Assembly: GCA_029465975.1 (NCBI GenBank)
Contig: CM055743.1
Span: 18,333,507 to 18,397,506 of the forward strand
Source: Dallia pectoralis
Lineage: Eukaryota; Chordata; Actinopteri; Esociformes; Umbridae
Reading direction: 5' to 3'
Length of the DNA stretch: 64,000 nt
Below the pieces are notes generated by a model. That model was not told the DNA's origin. It saw only the letters and a program-made list of their open reading frames with translations, and made no database searches. Shown in pieces: positions 1 through 12,800 of this stretch (positions are counted from its first letter, which is position 1; each line of letters begins with the position of its first letter). The position numbers and the translations under genes were made by a program.

Positions 1-1611
1 AGCGGATCGCAAACGTTCGCCCAGTAGTAGTGGTCCCGGTCTGCAAGGGTAAATTTAGACCGTTTATTACGAACGGGGACTGCGAGCTGGTGGAGGCATG
101 TGTATTCGGAACGGGTCGGACGGCGATTGGGGGGGAAGAGGAGGGTACATTCAGAGGTAGGACGGGTCCAGGGGGTAAGGATACCCTGATGATGTTCCTC
201 TGTGTGGGTGTAGGTTTAGGGGGACCGGGTTTAGTCCTAACCGGACCGGGCCGTTGCTGGACTTTTACCGGTGATTTTGTGGTGGGTTTCGGATCAAAGT
301 CTGGGTCTCCAATGTCGTTGTCTACTCCAATGAAAGAGTCCGCTGACGATGTGGAGCTGTCGCTGTCACTGTCGCTGTCATCCATCCGCTCTGCCTCCTC
401 CCCGGGCAGGTAGACCCTGGTGCCGTTGTCCGATAACACAAAATGCCCACTGGAGGGGTCCAAGAGGAACTCGTTTTGAACTTTGGTAGCGCTGACGGCC
501 GAAACAAAATGGCCACTGGAGGAATCCAAAAGAAAGTCATTGGTAAATTCTGTTTGGTCAGAGTCCACCAAGACCTCCTCTTGCGACGGCATGTTAATGT
601 CACAGGTTTTAAACACGGCTTGATTGTCAGGATTGGTGCTCCCCTCTTCCCCAGTTTCATCGTCGCCAGTTGCCTCGCTCGTGTCACTCTCAGAGCAGTT
701 GTCTGCTCCGTCGAGCTGAGAGATGGAATTAGACACAGCAGGGGGTAGAGGGACGACTGCTTGCCCCGAGTCTTTAGAAGCCTCACACACCACCACCGTC
801 CGGGAGAACTTCAAGTAGTGGTCCAAGTCTTCGTCAGAGGAACCGTTGTCTAGGTCCTGCGCGGAGGCTTTGGCAAATACCGAGGCCTTGTTGTTGGCGT
901 CTGTGTTGTCCCCACCCAGAGTCTGGCGGTCCTCTTCTAGTGCCTCCAATCTCTCCACATCTCCACCACAAGTTTGAGATTCGCCACAGTGCAGCGCCAC
1001 AGTCTCGTTCAGCAAGGCCTCGTCGAACTCCAGTTTGGCGTTCAGCACCGAGGCCACGGCCACGTCCGCATCCGCAACGTCGAACGGCGTAAACGGCAAG
1101 TCCTGATCCGACATCAGGGGAACGGCGTCTTCCTCCATGTGGCTTGAGGCCAAGGCGATCCCATTTGAGGGAACCGTCCCCGTGTCGTCCGGCTCAGACG
1201 AGGCCAAGAAGTCATGTGGCACCTCGGCGGAAACAGGGGTGTTGATTTTGAAGGGCTGCCTGACCCTGGTGGAGTGGGGGAGGGCCAGGGGGAGGTTGGA
1301 CGGGGGACTGCCGCTGGAGCCGGCGTAGAAGGGAGGCGAAGAAGGAGAACCCCAGTTGGAGGAGCTGGAGCGCGGCCTACCTCGTGAAGCGGAACCCGGG
1401 GGGTTTTCAGAGGGTCTGTGAGGAGAGTTGAAAGGAAGCGACCTGGGGTGAAGGCTGCCCCCCGAACGGAGAGTCATCGGCCCTGATGCGGCATCGGGAG
1501 GGGACGAGGAGTCCCCAGAATGCCGGCTCCGAGACGACAGGCGGCGTGGTCGTCGTGTACTGTCCAGGTCTCGCAGAGTTAGTATCTGGTGGGATTTGGA
1601 TATTGCACTCC
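1..1611 (-). CDS. kmt2b: kmt2b exon 28: long linker exon, truncated by window edge
   Basis: At least 1,611 nt (537 codons) without a stop, in the phase demanded by exon 27 (3285-3443, Pro/Ser-rich, ending TSRPLPSPG). Content is low-complexity and acidic: SSHMEEDAVPLMSDQDLPF, FNDVA-like acidic runs, EEAERMDDSDSDSDSSTSS and DNDIGDPDFDPK. A short internal duplication is visible: EFTNDFLLDSSSGHFV and, slightly later, QNEFLLDPSSGHFV. This corresponds to the large transactivation/linker exon between FYRN and FYRC in KMT2 genes. The acceptor TTTAG at 1612-1613 lies exactly at the edge of a 58-bp tandem array. Confidence 0.85.
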
Positions 1612-4600
1612 CTAAAGGATGGAGGGTCAGGTAAAGTTAAATTAGTGTCATGAAAGTGACCGATTAACAATGACTAAAGGATAGAGGGTTAAAGTTAAAT
1701 TAGTGTCATGAAAGTGACTGATTAACAATGACTAAAGGATAGAGGGTTAAAGTTAAATTAGTGTCATGAAAGTGACTGATTAACAATGACTAAAGGATAG
1801 AGGGTTAAAGTTAAATTAGTTTCATGAAAGTGACTGATTAACAATGACTAAAGGATAGTTCCTCGCTGTGACACCAACTATCAAACACAGACCAGGAACC
1901 TCTTCAAGGACTTTTATAAAACCAAAATTGAATCTGTGGGTTTAGGATGTCTTAGGATCAAAACATTGTCACAATCACACTTTAGATTCAATTCACAAGG
2001 AATTAATGTCCTTGATCAAACAATTTTTCCTCATAATCCTGGTTTGTTGGACAGCTGACTTATCACATTTACCGTCACAACAGGTAACACTTTACAGAGT
2101 ACCAGATACTCTGACCCGGCTGTCTGGTCATAACTAAACTAAGTCTTTACTACTGCACATTTCTCCTGCATCCACATATTGGCCACTCATCTGACCATAA
2201 CTAAACTAAGTCTTTACTACGGCACATTTCTCCTGCATCCACATATTGGCCACTCATCTGACCATAACTAAACTAAGTCTTTACTACTGCACATTTCTCC
2301 TGCATCCACATATTGGCCACTCATCTGACCATAACTAAACTAAGTCTTTACTACGGCACATTTCTCCTGCATCCACATATTGGCCACTCATCTGACCATA
2401 ACTAAACTAAGTCTTTACTACGGCACATTTCTCCTGCATCCACATATTGGCCACTCATCTGGTCATAACTAAACTAAGTCTTTACTACGGCACATTTCTC
2501 CTGCATCCACATATTGGCCACTCATCTGACCATAACTAAACTAAGTCTTTACTACGGCACATTTCTCCTGCATCCACATATTGGCCACTCATCTGGTCAT
2601 AACTAAACTAAGTCTTTACTACTGCACATTTCTCCTGCATCCACATATTGGCCACTCATCTGACCATAACTAAACTAAGTCTTTACTACTGCACATTTCT
2701 CCTGCATCCACATATTGGCCACTCATCTGACCATAACTAAACTAAGTCTTTACTACTGCACATTTCTCCTGCATCCACATATTGGCCACTCATCTGACCA
2801 TAACTAAACTAAGTCTTTACTACTGCACATTTCTCCTGCATCCACATATTGGCCACTCATCTGACCATAACTAAACTAAGTCTTTACTACTGCACATTTC
2901 TCCTGCATCCACATATTGGCCACTCATCTGACCATAACTAAACTAAGTCTTTACTACTGCACATTTCTCCTGCATCCACATATTGGCCACTCATCTGACC
3001 ATAACTAAACTAAGTCTTTACTACTGCACATTTCTCCTGCATCCACATATTGGCCACTCATCTGACCATAACTAAACTAAGTCTTTACTACTGCACATTT
3101 CTCCTGCATCCAACACATTGACTGAAACTGATTGTTCACCATCTGATCTACCCAAACCTTAACATTGTTAAGTGCCATTGTGAGAAGATGATCCATTTTA
3201 TACACTTTATCTGTGAGTGGTCATAACGTTTTGCTCATCAGCGTATGACAATAACTTCACTCTAGGCTAAGAGAGAAGAGTTACCTGGGGAAGGAAGAGG
3301 ACGAGAGGTTCCTCCAGCTGGCCTCCGGGTTTTGGAGTACCCAGGTGTTCTGGGTTCAAGCTCCTGTTTCGGGGGAGACGGGGTGGGGCTGGGAGACACC
3401 AGATCAGACGGAGGACTCAGCATAGCCTCGGATACCTCCAGTTCTTGTTAAAGAAATAAAATAACTTGCATTATTTACCATGTAGTATTTGACGGATTGC
3501 AGAGTACACAGATCATTTGGAGATTCGAGTCCCCATGCATTTATTTAGAAAACTTCTCACTGATACTTCATTTTAAATTACACCAATTAAAGTAATTCAC
3601 CCAACTAGCACAACATGGTCGGCTTAGGTGTTTGAGCGTGCTGACCTTTGCAGTGACGCGGGCTGTGGGCTATGGTCTGGTTCTCCTCGTGTTCCCCCGT
3701 CCATGGTTCTCCCAGCTTCTCAGGGAGCCGAGGGCACACCTCGGTCACCTTACAGGTGTACTTACAGCGTCGGCGAGGGTCAACTGTGCTCCAGTAAAGC
3801 CGAGAGCACCTGGGGAACAGGAAGAGCCCAGTAAATACAAAGGTGACATCCTTTCGTTAAATTAACTTCACAGGTAAGTTCCACTGAATAACAGATAGTT
3901 CCCTGAACGCCACAGAACTCCAGAAGGCTACGCCGGTCCATTTTGAGTCACAACATGATTCTGGGTCACTTACTGATAGCCCACTGGGTACAATCTTGCA
4001 CCGCTGACCGAGAGTTCAGTCAGCACACCTAGCTTGTTGATCTGCAGAGAGCCTGAGCGTAAAAGGATAAACGAAATCCAATGAATAATTTGGGCCGGAC
4101 AAAATGAAACATCACAATGTTATGCCGGGCCTTTAAGCTAACGTAATGCCGGGCCTTTAAGCTAACGTAATGCCGGGCCTTTAAGCTAACGTAATGCCGG
4201 GCCTTTAAGCTAACGTAATGCCGGGCCTTTAAGCTAACGTAATGCCGGGCCTTTAAGCTAACGTAATGCCGGGCCTTTAAGCTAACGTAATGCCGGGCCT
4301 TTAAGCTAACGTAATGCCGGGCCTTTAAGCTAACGTAATGCCGGGCCTTTAAGCTAACGTAATGCCGGGCCTTTAAGCTAACGTAATGCCGGCCTTTAAG
4401 CTAACGTAATGCCGGCCTTTAAGCTAACGTAATGCCGGCCTTTAAGCTAACGTAATGCCGGCCTTTAAGCTAACGTAATGCCGGCCTTTAAGCTAACGTA
4501 ATGCCGGCCTTTAAGCTAACGTAATGCCGGCCTTTAAGATAACGTAATGCCGGCCTTTAAGCTAACGTAATGCCGGCCTTTAAGCTAACGTAATGCCGGC

Positions 4601-7600
4601 CTTTAAGCTAACGTAATGCCGGCCTTTAAGCTAACGTAAAGCCGGCCTTTAATGAAATACAACAGAGAGATGACAGTCCTGTTGGGGACGTGCAAACGCT
4701 TACCAATCGTCATATTTATAGACTCTGGCTCCAGGCCGGTCAGAAACTTCCTCCGGAGGTTGATCCCGTCAAAATCCACGTAGACACGCCGGAGAACCTC
4801 AAACCCGTTCCCAGACACCATCTGGTGGGGGGGGGGGTGTTAATCCTGAGACATTTGCTTAGTCACAGGTGAATGTGACTTGAAAAATAACACAGACAGT
4901 GAGTCACCATTTAACAGGGCGATCACTTCACAGTGAAAGTGTCTGCTTTCACGGCGAATAGATGTTATTTGTGCTGTGTGCGCGCGCGTCTCGGCCAATA
5001 TGATGGCTCACCTCTTCGCTGACGAGGTCACAGTGCCTAGAGCAGAAGACTTTCCTGTCCTCCTGGAAGACGCAATTGCGGGCGCGGGCACACATGAAGT
5101 GGTAGTTGCTCTGACAGGACGAGAGACAGCAGCCCACCGTCGCCCCTGTCTGGCCACAGCGTTCACAGCGCTGCAGGGAACAAACGTAAACGAAGTGCAA
5201 GAGGGGGACAGAAAACAGAGAATGAGAAAGACTTGCTCGAAACTCTTTGCTGAGCAAAACATTTTTATGAATAGATGAAGGGGTATTGAATGATATTAGG
5301 CACATGTCACATTTAAAGACCTGCACACATGTCTGAAGTCCAGAACAACGTAGGTGTCCAAAGTCACACCCTACGACCTACATAGTGCAATTACTCCAGT
5401 GCCATTTGGGGGCAAAGCAATGTTAAACATGTAGACAGCCTTACCATGTGGCGCCCCCTGCTGACGGCACTGTGAACCTGCAGCAGCGCTCCGTTGTCCT
5501 CATAAACCTCGGCAGACCACAGGCTGCAGTTGACATGGGCCCACTCGTTCTGGCCCAAATACAGCAGCCTGCCAGCATCCTGGGATCAAGACGGGGCAAT
5601 ATTGGGCTAGAGAGGTGCTTGGACGTGTACACGGTAACGTGCTTGGATGTGTACACGGTAACGTGCTTGGATGTGTACACGGTAACGTGCTTGGATGTGT
5701 ACACGGTAACGTGCTTGGATGTGTACACGGTAACGTGCTTGGATGTGTACACGGTAACGTGCTTGGATGTGTACACGGTAACGTGCTTGCATGTGTACAC
5801 GGTAACGTGCTTGCATGTGTACACGGTAACGTGCTTGCATGTGTACACGGTAACGTGCTTGCATGTGTACACGGTAACGTGCTTGCATGTGTACACGGTA
5901 AGGTGCTTGGATGTGTACACGGTAAGGTGCTTGGATGTGTACACGGTAACGTGCTTGGATGTGTACACGGTAACGTGCTTGGATGTGTACACGGTAACGT
6001 GCTTGGATGTGTACACGGTAACGTGCTTGGATGTGTACACGGTAACGTGCTTGGATGTGTACACGGTAACGTGCTTGGATGTGTACACGGTAACGTGCTT
6101 GTATATGTATACATGGTAACGTGGTTGGATGTGTACACGGTAACGTGCTTGGATCGGTACTCACGTTTGGTGTGGCATCTCCACACTGTTGGCAGAGTGC
6201 ACACTGCCTCTCATCTTTGTACCAGTCCGGGTCCGCGGGCACAGTTGGCATGCCATTTGCACCTAGCAGAGATCAACCCAAAATATATATGACTCAATCG
6301 ATCGATCGTCCTCGGTGTTGGGCTGAATGGCTCTCGGACACATCACACAGACTGTGTGGACAATATATGTGTTTCTCCTTTGAAACCGGGGCAGTAGGGT
6401 GAGGTCCTCTACACAGCGCACTACTATTGACTAGGGGGGTATTTAGGGCACTAAACAGGGAATAGGTGGCCTTTGTGGATTGCAGTGTCCCATACCTTGG
6501 GATTTGAGTTGGAAGCTCTGCAGGGGCTGATGGGAGGTGACTGGGAACGTGGGAGGCACGCCGTTCGCCTGCTGGAGGCCGTCGCAGGTGAACTGGTAAG
6601 TCCTCTCCATCCACTGTGCATAACTGTGCTCCTTAGAAGGAGGAAGAACGGCCTCGGGTAGCATACCGCTGAGAGAACAGAAGTGAGGTGGTTCACAAAA
6701 TGACAGTCTGACAGCCCAAAAGAAAAGGTATGGCCTCGTCATCTTTAAACTATTCATCTATAGTTGTTGAGATTTCTTTTCTTATAAAAGTCATTCAAAG
6801 TGCTTTGTTTTATTGTAGACTAGATCTGGAATAGGAGTTAAGGAAACAAACAGATCCCAAATTATATCTCTGACAGTAGAGCAGTTTACCTTGGGAATTC
6901 TGTAGAGAGCAGGTCCCACATTGTCAGATCTTTGCTGTGAAACCAACTGAACGTCTCCTCCAGCAACTAAAAGAGAAGACACGTGTTCACTAAATTCTCA
7001 TATTTTACATCCTCCCCGGAAGTCAAAAAGCGAGAAAAAAACACAACACACAACAAACAACCATGGTAAATGTCCCCCATTCATCCAATCTAAACGTACA
7101 AAAATAACGCAATAAATGCAGCAAATGCCCCAGCCCAGTGTTACCACCCATTGTGTCATTAGGAGTAAAGAATCCAAATGTCGTTCCACGAACCTTTAAG
7201 TAGTGCGACCTGGCCAGGTGGGTGGGCCTTAGATTCTCCGGGAGAGACTCCTCCTCCCTCAGCCACTTTCGCATTACCGCAACGACGTCCCCATGGAATG
7301 ATTTCTGATTGGCGAAAACAAGAACGAGAAAAACATTCGGACGTGTAGTTGTGGAATGTGCCATACAATTCCATCCGTTCCGGCATCCCGAAAGATTTGG
7401 AGGCTTTCATGCGTTGTAATTTTGATGTTTGTGAAGGTCGGGGAAACTCACAACTGAAGTGTAGTGGCTGGCTTCGAACTTCTGGCCGACAGCATGCAGA
7501 TCGCAGACGGCCTCTGTGAAAATACCCGGATCTGTGGATTCTTCACACTGCGGAAAGAACGGCACAGCAAAATGAGAAAAACTGTTAAAGATCAGATCAG

Positions 7601-9758
7601 ATACACACCGCAACACAAATTATGAATCAAATACACTTCTGACAGTGGATTTTAAAATACATTTTGTCAAAGGCAAAACAGCAGTGACGAGTCATTGTCA
7701 AACCACTCTGATAGGTCGTTTACCTTGCTGCAGGTAAGCAGGTGCTGGGAGGACGAATCAGAGAGGGTGTTGGCCAGCACCTTCTCTAGCCCCGCCCTTA
7801 GCCTGTCCTTAAGCTCCTCCTTCCAAAAGCTTGACTGTGATTGGTTACAGGGCGTACAGGTGTACACCACGCTCTCTTGCTGGCTGGACAGGATTTCGTA
7901 GAGCTCGTCTAAAACAAAATTTAAGACGTTTCATATATGGTGTAGGGTAGCCTTATATTTAAATCGTTATTCAACTTCTTATAATTCAACAAATTGACAT
8001 GGCCTCCAAAAATTCTCATTTGATAATGTCCAATGCTGTGTTTGCATCCCAGAGTTAACCCTTCAGTGCACCTCTTGGTACCTTTGTTATTGTTTGTGTT
8101 CTCCATCCCTAACACACATGCCTGATCAGTGGGGAAACTAAACTCACCCGATAATCCTTCACATTTAAAGTGAACCCAGTGACGACATCTGGAGCACTCA
8201 ATCATTTGACTGGACTTCAGGTTGTTGTCCTCATAGCACCTGGAGCAGATGGTGCAAAAGTTCCCTTGAAAAAAGAAACACAATCAGATGTGCTTAAGTG
8301 ATAAGAAAAATGTTTTTATTATGAATCGGGTAGGCTATAAATAGGCCAACGAACACAGAGTGTCTGTTTAAAGGATACCCAACTTCCTTTTGCATATTAG
8401 AAACTGGACAGGCGGTCTATGACGTAGTCCCGCTTGACAACAACGAAGTTAAGACCGGGTTTTCCTCGGGTCGTGTCGAGCCTTAAATAAAACCCAATGG
8501 CGCTAAGATCCTGAAAAAGGTCAGGATACATCGATCCCATTAGATGAACCCGTTTCTGCTCAAACCATTCGCAAACCTGACCGTAACCATGAGCTAGATG
8601 CAACTGGGATTAAAGAGGAAACCAAGCAGATTGCAGATCTCCAGATTGCAGATCTCCAGGACCAGATCTACAGGACCAGATCTCCAGGGCCAGTATTGAG
8701 CAGCCCTGGTCCACGCCTTACATAACCTGTGGTGGACCTGTGAGGTGTTTCACTGTGTCTCGCCGAGGGCCTACCTTTGCTGCGTAGGGTGGTACAGTCA
8801 GGACATAGGTCCTGCTCGTGATTCCAGGTCATGTCCCAGGACTTTCCTGGGGTCACTCCACAGCTCTTACATCGGATACACGACATACACACCTGGAGAC
8901 ATGAGGAGGGAGGGAAAGGTAGTGCACAAGTTTAAAAAAATAAAACTCAGTAGCCCGCAGTCCGCTGGTTGAAGAACTCGGCGCCGGGGAAATAAAAAGA
9001 ATGTTGGAACTGAACCGTCTGAGAACCTCGTCTGCTGGTCAATAGAATTCACAATATGTGAGCCTTTAAACAAAACCGTTTCTAACCAAAAACCTTGGGG
9101 CGTCCTGGTGCCACTTTGAGACTCTGTAGAAATAGTTTCAGCTACCTACCCAGGGAAGGTTACAGTTGATGGGTTTTGGGTAGGTGGGTCCCAGACAAGA
9201 GGGATGGTAGCAGTTCTGACACCTCCTGCACTGCAAAACAGGCTAAAGGAAGAAACAGGAGAGTTTTAAAGGTGAGTGTGTGTGTGTGTGTGTGTGCGTG
9301 CGTGTGCGTGCGTGTGTGACACTACTCGGCACACTCTCTGTACGCACCTTGTTCGTTTTGTTTTTGCGACCGCACACGTGGCAGAACTTGCAGCGGCGGC
9401 AGCACCAGTTCTCCTTGTTCTCCTCCTGGGGGCGCTCTTCTGGCCTCAAGCAGAAGCTGTGGAAAGGCTCGCAGCACACCTGGCAGAAAATCATCTGAAG
9501 GAGAGAAACGATGGAGGCAACTATCAAAATGGGTAGGACGCACTTTCGCCAACGTTACAACGTATCTACGATGAAACCGGATCATCCAAATGATATCAAG
9601 TAGATGTTCCGGTGTTGCCGCGACTACCTCATGATGGCCTTTGCTGGCACAGAGTAGACAGACGGGCTGGGGAGTGATGGGGACAGACGTGAGGATACTG
9701 AGGCCACCCATCAACCATACATTCTGGACAGCACAATCCTCCTGGGAGAGAGAGAGAA

Positions 9759-9813
<55 letters not shown>

Positions 9814-12800
9814 CAGTCTGCTTGTTTACATCTATCAACTCTATTATGCATCGCTTTGTTATGAAGGTGAGTGTGGGAAAAGAGCAGGTGAAAGACAGAC
9901 AGCAAGAAGCCCGGAGACAAGACAGAAAAAATACAAGACAGAAAAAATACAAGACAGAAAAAATACAAGACAGAAAAAATACAAGACAGCCCATAGCAAC
10001 AGAGAACAAAAGAGAGATAATAAACCAGTCCAACCTTAAAGTCAATCCGGATTCTGTGGGCGCCGTTCTTCGAGAAGCCCTTTTGGGGAAACCCGTTGGT
10101 GAGTGCCGCCAGGACGTTCGACGGCACATGTTCTGCGGCATTCTGGGAATGAAGGACAGAGGGTGGATCAAATCTGGGGCTGTGTTGACGCACTCCCTCG
10201 TCAACCAAAGTCTTGGCCTCTTCCCGCGGAGTCTCGTCCTCGGGCGATTCTTCCTCGTCCCTCGTCGCGATCGACCGTGAAACACACGGCGGCAGCCGGC
10301 GAAGCTGAACCTGCAGCCGCCGGTGAATTCGCAGCTTGGGAATCCGGGGCGGGCAGGCGTCCGCGGGGCAGCTCGTCACGAGAACATCTGTGACACACAG
10401 CCCCTGGCAGTGTTCCCGGGAGTCACTCTCCTGTGCCTGTGAACGTTGGGACTGCTTAAGCCAAAGAGAAGGAGGGCGACCGTGGTTACGGCAGGACCGC
10501 AGGGACGTGCACCGCGGCCGGCCAAGCGGCGGAAAGGAAAAGGTAGGAAGGCCAACAGAGCGACCGCCGGTGTTGAGCAGAAAGTGTTGAAAGCGGGACA
10601 GGAAATGGGGTTAGACAAGCCGAATCCCAGAGACAAAGGTAGACTTATGGAAATGAAGAAAAAGACGTCTAAGGACTCTTGAAAACCGTACAACTCAATA
10701 AAAGGTTTCGGAGCGATCAAGCCAATATCAGGACACGTTAAAAGTCAACCTGCGTTCCTGAGGACATCTCCAGGAACCAGAGATATCCTTTTAAAGATCT
10801 TCAAGTTGTTTCACAAACACCCGGCCGGGGACCTCCATAGAGTATGCATCAGCAGGTTTAGAGTCAGATTAGTTAGAGGTTAGTGACTCTAATAAAAGTC
10901 GAGTCACATTAGTGAGATTAGTGACTCTAATAAAAGTTGAGTCGTTGTGAGCGAGTTGCGTTAGTGAGATTAATATGGAGAGCAGAGGAAACGTTAAGCA
11001 GAGACCGCGTTCTACAGGTCGTTACCTTGTCGGCCCGGCGCCGTCCCGGCACTCCTTTCGGCGGCCCCGGTCTACGTTGCTTGGCAACAGCTGTGACCTC
11101 GGGAGGAACCAGGAGGTCGCCAGGGGGAGCGGTGTCTGCCAGAGAGCAAATTACACTTTAACACGAAAAATAACCCATCACAGATTCTCAGCCTAAATCA
11201 GTACATATACTTTGGTTGAGGTCAATTTGAATTGAAGGCACTTCAAAGAGAAAACTGAAAAGACACTTGGACGAATTCAAAAAAGCCAATTAATTATTGT
11301 GGTTCTCGACGAACTTAAAAAAGGTGTATATCAAACTTGTGAACTTTTGTATTTTCTTTTCTAAAACCACTACCTTGAGGCTTAGGGGGCTCCAGCGGTC
11401 TTAGCCACTGCCTCCGATGCACATGTACTGCTGCAGCATGGGTTCGATTCCGGCCTACTGCCATTTCAGCACACTCTCTTCTCTATCATTCCCTCTTTCT
11501 CTGTCAAATAAAGCATAAAAATGCCCAGAAATATATCGCACAAATAAAAGATAAAGAACACAACCTTCAGTTTAAATTGACCCCAACCCTAAAAGACCTT
11601 TAACCTTTTAAATCTTTTAAATTCAGACCAGTCAATGTCAGTCACTGAGGTCTCCAACCATAGTCCTGATCTGCCTAGCTATGTAGCTAGATATCCTAGC
11701 ACAACATCCTAGTGCATAAAGCAGCGCAAACTGACATCACAGGTCGACGCGCATCACAGACGTCATCACAGAACGAACGTCGCCTATCCTCGTGGATGCT
11801 GTTACCTTCGTTGCCGACGGCGACGGCGTTATTCTTGACCGGGTTTTCCTCGTCTGTGTTGATGTCGTCATCGTCGGATTCCGACTTCAGGAGGCTGCTG
11901 TAGGAGCGCGGTGTCACGTTCCGCCTGGGCCGCTTCCTGGTTAAGGGGACCAGGTGTTCTCTGGGGGCACCCGGGGCCTGTCCCTCCACCGCATCTCCCT
12001 CCCCCCAGGACTCAGGGCCCTCGTCGCTGATCGACCGGAGCTCGTTGGCAGAGGGGCGGCCGCGGCGGCGCCTCAAAAAGGCTACACAAAAAGGGAAACA
12101 CGGTCTGTTGAGTAACGCCCGTGTGGCGCGCGGTCATTAGCAACCGATACAAATAGCTACGTGCTAACCCGCGGAAACCCCCAACTCACCCGTCATGGGC
12201 TTGACACCACGCATTACTTTCCTCGCCTCAATCCGCATGCACCGTTTTAACCTGGCGGCACAGGAAAAATCAAATGGAAAGAGTATTAATTTAGGAGAAT
12301 CTGATATGTGAATAGTCAGTCACTATATACAAGTACAGCCACTATATACAAGTACAGCCACTATATACAAGTACAGCCACTATATACAAGTACAGTCACT
12401 ACATACAAGTACAGTCACTACATATAAGTACAGTCACTACATATAAGTACAGTCACTACATATAAGTACAGTCACTACATATAAGTACAGTCACTACATA
12501 TAAGTACAGTCACTACATATAAGTACAGTCACTATATATAAGTACAGTCACTACATATAAGTACAGTCACTACATATAAGTACAGTCACTACATATAAGT
12601 ACAGTCACTACATGTAAGTACAGTCACTACATATAAGTACAGTCACTACATATAAGTACAGTCACTACATATAAGTACAGTCACTACATATAAGTACAGT
12701 CACTACATATAAGTACAGTCACTACATATAAGTACAGTCACTACATATAAGTACAGTCACTACATACAAGTACAGTCACTATATATAAGTACAGTCACTA

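Noticed and set aside
2127..3111. Regular repeats considered as a CRISPR-like array
   Set aside because: Units are uninterrupted head-to-tail 67-bp copies with no unique spacers, in vertebrate DNA next to a spliced gene.
5441..6292. Several 200-234 codon ORFs in different frames
   Set aside because: They are the 24-bp minisatellite in kmt2b intron 21 read in multiple frames on both strands.
10310..10387. Upstream extension of kmt2b exon 10 to an AG at 10388
   Set aside because: That acceptor would join in the wrong phase with exon 9. The AG before 10310 keeps phase 0 with both neighbours.
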